A DNA stretch of 8,351 bases from positions 1 through 8,351 of the forward strand of contig JAESTB010000325.1 of NCBI GenBank assembly GCA_016763815.1, written 5' to 3'. Each line of letters begins with the position of its first letter. Positions within the stretch are counted from its first letter, which is position 1. Of the stretch, positions 5,714-8,351 are shown in pieces. The notes beneath the pieces were generated by a model that saw only the letters and a program-made list of their open reading frames with translations, was not told the origin of the DNA and ran no database searches. This DNA comes from Arenicella sp. Its GTDB lineage: Bacteria > Pseudomonadota > Gammaproteobacteria > Arenicellales > Arenicellaceae. The position numbers and the translations under genes were made by a program.

Positions 5714-6784
5714 TTGAAGTTCATTATTACGATTGCAGTAATCGCAATTGCGGGGCTGGTAATCGCAGTATCGTTTTTCCCATCATCACCGGATACGCAA
5801 TTTGTTGAAGCGCAGCGCAGCTCTCCGCCAGCAGAAACCATTCAGCAGGTTTTTGGCCCGATTCAACCGATACAAGCGGCTGTAGGCCTAGACCCTGATA
5901 AGGTGTCACTCGGAGCTCAATTATTCAGCGACCCCATATTATCTGGAGACAATACCATCTCTTGTGCAACATGCCATCGGCTTGAGGCCGGTGGAACCAA
6001 CGGCTTACCGATGTCTGTTGGAATTGCCGGGGGCATACAACAAATCAATGTGCCAACGGTGTTTAATTCCAGTTTGAACTTTGTGCAATTTTGGGACGGC
6101 CGAGCCAAAACACTCGAAGAGCAAGTGAGTGGCCCAGTTGAGAATCCATTGGAGATGGGGGCTACTTGGTCTGGCGTAATTAATCGCGTGAAAGCCAATA
6201 GTGATTACGCAAAGAAATTTTCTGACCTATACACAGAAGGCGTTACAAAAGACTCAGTTAGTCATGCGCTTGCGGAGTTTGAACGCTCGCTAACCACGCC
6301 AAATTCGGCCTTTGATCGGTTCTTGAAAGGCGATGAGAATGCCTTGAGCGAGGAACAGGTAGCGGGTTCTATACTATTTCAACAGCTTGGCTGTGTGCGA
6401 TGTCATCAAGGTCAGGGTATTGGCGGCAATATGTTTCAGCGAATGGGTACTAAAAAAGATTACTTTGCTGGCCGCAATGATCTAACTGTGCACGACATGG
6501 GGCGGTTTAATGTTACCGGCGATGAATATGATCGACATCGATTTAAGGTGCCAAGCCTACGTAATATTGCGCTTACCGCACCGTATTTTCATGATAGTAG
6601 TGCGGCTACCTTAGAAGAGGCTATTCAAACTATGACAACATACCAACTTGGCCGCCGCTTAACGGAGCAAGAACAACAATTGTTAGTTAGCTTTTTAGAA
6701 AGCCTAACGGGCGAATATAATGGCACCAAGTTGAGTCTTGAAGCAAGTGTTGAAAAAGACGATCAAAACGGCAAACAACTATGA
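5714..6784 (+). CDS. Di-haem cytochrome c peroxidase (CcpA/MauG family)
   Basis: A 356-residue periplasmic enzyme expected to reduce hydrogen peroxide to water with electrons from small c-type cytochromes. Residues 1-20 are a hydrophobic signal or membrane anchor (KFIITIAVIAIAGLVIAVS). Two haem c sites are present: CATCH (84-88) in the N-terminal peroxidatic domain and CVRCH (227-231) in the C-terminal electron-transfer domain. Other family motifs are LFSDPILSGDN (70-80), VPTVFN (113-118), QFWDGRAKTLEEQ (125-137), NPLEMG (144-149), DMGRFNVTGDEYDRHRFKVP (261-280) and SLRNIALTAPYFHD (281-294). Length and order match bacterial di-haem peroxidases; a MauG-like oxidase acting on a protein or small molecule is the main alternative. 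It starts with TTG after a perfect Shine-Dalgarno. Its stop overlaps the start of the receptor gene (ATGA at 6781-6784), so the two are probably translationally coupled. No maturation genes are adjacent. An FNR-type site, common for this family, was not found. Confidence 0.93.
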   Translation: MKFIITIAVIAIAGLVIAVSFFPSSPDTQFVEAQRSSPPAETIQQVFGPIQPIQAAVGLDPDKVSLGAQLFSDPILSGDNTISCATCHRLEAGGTNGLPMSVGIAGGIQQINVPTVFNSSLNFVQFWDGRAKTLEEQVSGPVENPLEMGATWSGVINRVKANSDYAKKFSDLYTEGVTKDSVSHALAEFERSLTTPNSAFDRFLKGDENALSEEQVAGSILFQQLGCVRCHQGQGIGGNMFQRMGTKKDYFAGRNDLTVHDMGRFNVTGDEYDRHRFKVPSLRNIALTAPYFHDSSAATLEEAIQTMTTYQLGRRLTEQEQQLLVSFLESLTGEYNGTKLSLEASVEKDDQNGKQL

Positions 6785-8351
6785 GCGCACGGACAGAGTA
6801 TTTTATTGGCTTTGGGGTCATTTCGGTTGCTGTGTTGTTAATGGCCATCTTTTTTTGGAAGTCAGTTGCGATAGATGACACTCGCGAGCATCAGCGTTTT
6901 ATTGAAAGCATTAGGCACTTACAGGCGAGCGATGCAATTTTAGATCAACACCTTTTGCGGCTGCGCAATGGGTCCGCCACCAGCGTTGACAATATTAATC
7001 AAGAGTTGGCGGCTATCAACAGGTTGAACGCAATCATTGCTAGGCCACCGGTATACATTGCGCCAAAAGGAACTGCGATTTTGATGGATATCTTAGCTAA
7101 TTACCAGCTGGTGATGGATCGTAAGAAGTTACTAATAGAGCGTTTTATGGCTGAAAACGCTAACCTGAAAACCTCCATTGTTTATTACCCGATTTTGAGC
7201 CAAGAACTTATCAAGAGCTTAAATGAAATTGAGCAAGGCAAACCCATTACCGAAAAAATTCAGTCATTATTGCGTGACATATTATTGTTCAATCTTGACA
7301 CCAATCCTGGTTTGGGGATTTCGATTAAAAACCAAATTGGTCGATTAGATGCAGCCGGTCAAGCGTATCTAACGGAGATAAACGCAACCAGCTTGAACTC
7401 GATCAGCCGAATTGAAGACTTGAGTCTTCAAGGGCAAACGATTTTACGGGTAAAGCCGGGTGTCGACTCGCTGATTGCCGAGTTGATGTCGATACCGATT
7501 GCGGTTGAACTCGATAGTTTCGCAGACGAGTATCATCGTTGGTACAGCTATGCCTTAGACAGCGCCAAGTTTTATCGATTTTGTTTGTACTTTATGGTCG
7601 TTCTGATAATCATTATTATTTCTTGGTTGATCATTCGACATCTAAATGCTCGGATACGCCAAGCGACTGAATCTATTCAGCAACAACGAGACCAGTTGGT
7701 GATACAACTGGATGAACGAAAGGCACTGGCTGAGGTTGCTGTTGCCGTGAGTAGCGTTGGTAACCTAGATAAGGTACTCGACACCGTATTAGAAAAGAGT
7801 CGTGACGTAGTTAACGTCGAAGCAAGTTCAATACTGTTGCTGGATAAGGATAAACACGATCTCTATTTTCATACCGTGCAGGGCCGAGTCTCAGATGACC
7901 TTAAAGGGATACGCATTGCACTAGGGCAAGGTTTGGTTGGGCACGTGGCCAAAAATGGTAAGACTGAGGTGGTTGATGACCCTTATTCTGATCCACGGTT
8001 TAACAAGCAAGTCGATATTGCCACCGGCTTCGTTACGCGCTCTATTCTGACAACACCGCTGGTAAGTAAAGATGAAATCATTGGCGTATTACAGCTAGTA
8101 AATCGTAAGCAACTCGATACCTTTAATGATAACGACGTGTTACTAATTGAATCATTCGCGGTGCAAGCTGGCATAGCTATTGAAAATTCGCGACTATATT
8201 CCGACGTTAAAAATTACGCTGATGATCTTAAGGTGTCGCTCGACAATGAGCGAGCCTTAACCGTTCAGAAACGAAAAATGGGTGCTTACATACCGAAAGA
8301 AGTGGTCGATCAGATTTCAAGCAGTAGTGACGAAAAAACCGCTCTTGGCGG
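6781..8351 (+). CDS. Two-TM sensor receptor with GAF domain, probable class III adenylate/guanylate cyclase (partial)
   Basis: The frame is open from the ATG at 6781 to the window end (524 residues, no stop), so the C-terminus is missing. The order is TM1 (about 8-26); a mostly helical periplasmic region (27-264) resembling the DAHL double all-alpha-helical sensor domain; TM2 (265-286, FYRFCLYFMVVLIIIIISWL); a coiled-coil linker (287-316); a GAF domain (about 327-470) with GQGLVGHVAKNGKTEVVDD (382-400), DPRFN and GVLQLVNRK; and a second helical linker. The final KMGAYIPKEVVDQI (499-512) and the closing ALGG match the segment that precedes the cyclase homology domain in GAF-linked class III cyclases (K-x-G-x-Y-x-P-x-x-VV, then LGG before REVTVLF). 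The catalytic residues lie outside the window, so cyclase activity is inferred; a histidine kinase or GGDEF output is less likely. No Shine-Dalgarno precedes the ATG, and the ATGA overlap with the peroxidase gene implies coupled translation. The ligand is unknown. Confidence 0.85.
   Translation, partial: MSARTEYFIGFGVISVAVLLMAIFFWKSVAIDDTREHQRFIESIRHLQASDAILDQHLLRLRNGSATSVDNINQELAAINRLNAIIARPPVYIAPKGTAILMDILANYQLVMDRKKLLIERFMAENANLKTSIVYYPILSQELIKSLNEIEQGKPITEKIQSLLRDILLFNLDTNPGLGISIKNQIGRLDAAGQAYLTEINATSLNSISRIEDLSLQGQTILRVKPGVDSLIAELMSIPIAVELDSFADEYHRWYSYALDSAKFYRFCLYFMVVLIIIIISWLIIRHLNARIRQATESIQQQRDQLVIQLDERKALAEVAVAVSSVGNLDKVLDTVLEKSRDVVNVEASSILLLDKDKHDLYFHTVQGRVSDDLKGIRIALGQGLVGHVAKNGKTEVVDDPYSDPRFNKQVDIATGFVTRSILTTPLVSKDEIIGVLQLVNRKQLDTFNDNDVLLIESFAVQAGIAIENSRLYSDVKNYADDLKVSLDNERALTVQKRKMGAYIPKEVVDQISSSSDEKTALG

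Noticed and set aside
7983..8174. A 63-codon minus-strand frame within the receptor gene
   Set aside because: It is antisense to the GAF domain, whose plus-strand frame is continuous and well conserved.

Overview
The window looks like chromosome from a free-living, probably marine, gammaproteobacterium. The evidence is family content only: an Lrp/AsnC regulator, a DUF5916 outer-membrane protein, a di-haem cytochrome c peroxidase and a GAF-linked signalling receptor, with moderate base composition and Gram-negative envelope signals. I cannot name the genus from sequence alone.

Layout. Positions 1-175 (minus) hold the N-terminal half of a small DUF1304 membrane protein cut by the window edge. 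An Lrp/AsnC-type regulator follows on the same strand (248-715). It is divergent from a 564-residue PLP-dependent class V aminotransferase / cysteine desulfurase-like enzyme (886-2580). The shared intergenic region carries a consensus -10 for the regulator and a 19-bp dyad that may be its operator. A very strong hairpin terminator closes the enzyme gene. A DUF5916 protein follows (2760-5042), with a signal peptide, a CBM9-like N-terminal domain and a predicted outer-membrane barrel ending in Phe. Just behind it, about 250 bp encode a recognisable but broken RHS-repeat core fragment with an in-frame stop. The next 300 bp are non-coding. The last block is a promoter with a consensus -10, a di-haem cytochrome c peroxidase (5714-6784, TTG start, strong Shine-Dalgarno) and, overlapping it by ATGA, a large two-TM receptor with an alpha-helical periplasmic sensor and a GAF domain. 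This receptor gene runs off the window end. Its last residues look like the entry to a class III nucleotide cyclase domain.

Functional links. The regulator and the PLP enzyme probably form an amino-acid-responsive pair. The peroxidase and the receptor are very likely one transcription unit and translationally coupled. This suggests that periplasmic peroxide or redox chemistry is tied to a membrane sensor with cytoplasmic second-messenger output. No CRISPR array, tRNA, rRNA or intact mobile element was seen. The points most worth following are the peroxidase-receptor coupling, the uncharacterised PLP enzyme with a conserved cysteine loop and divergent regulator, and the RHS relic.
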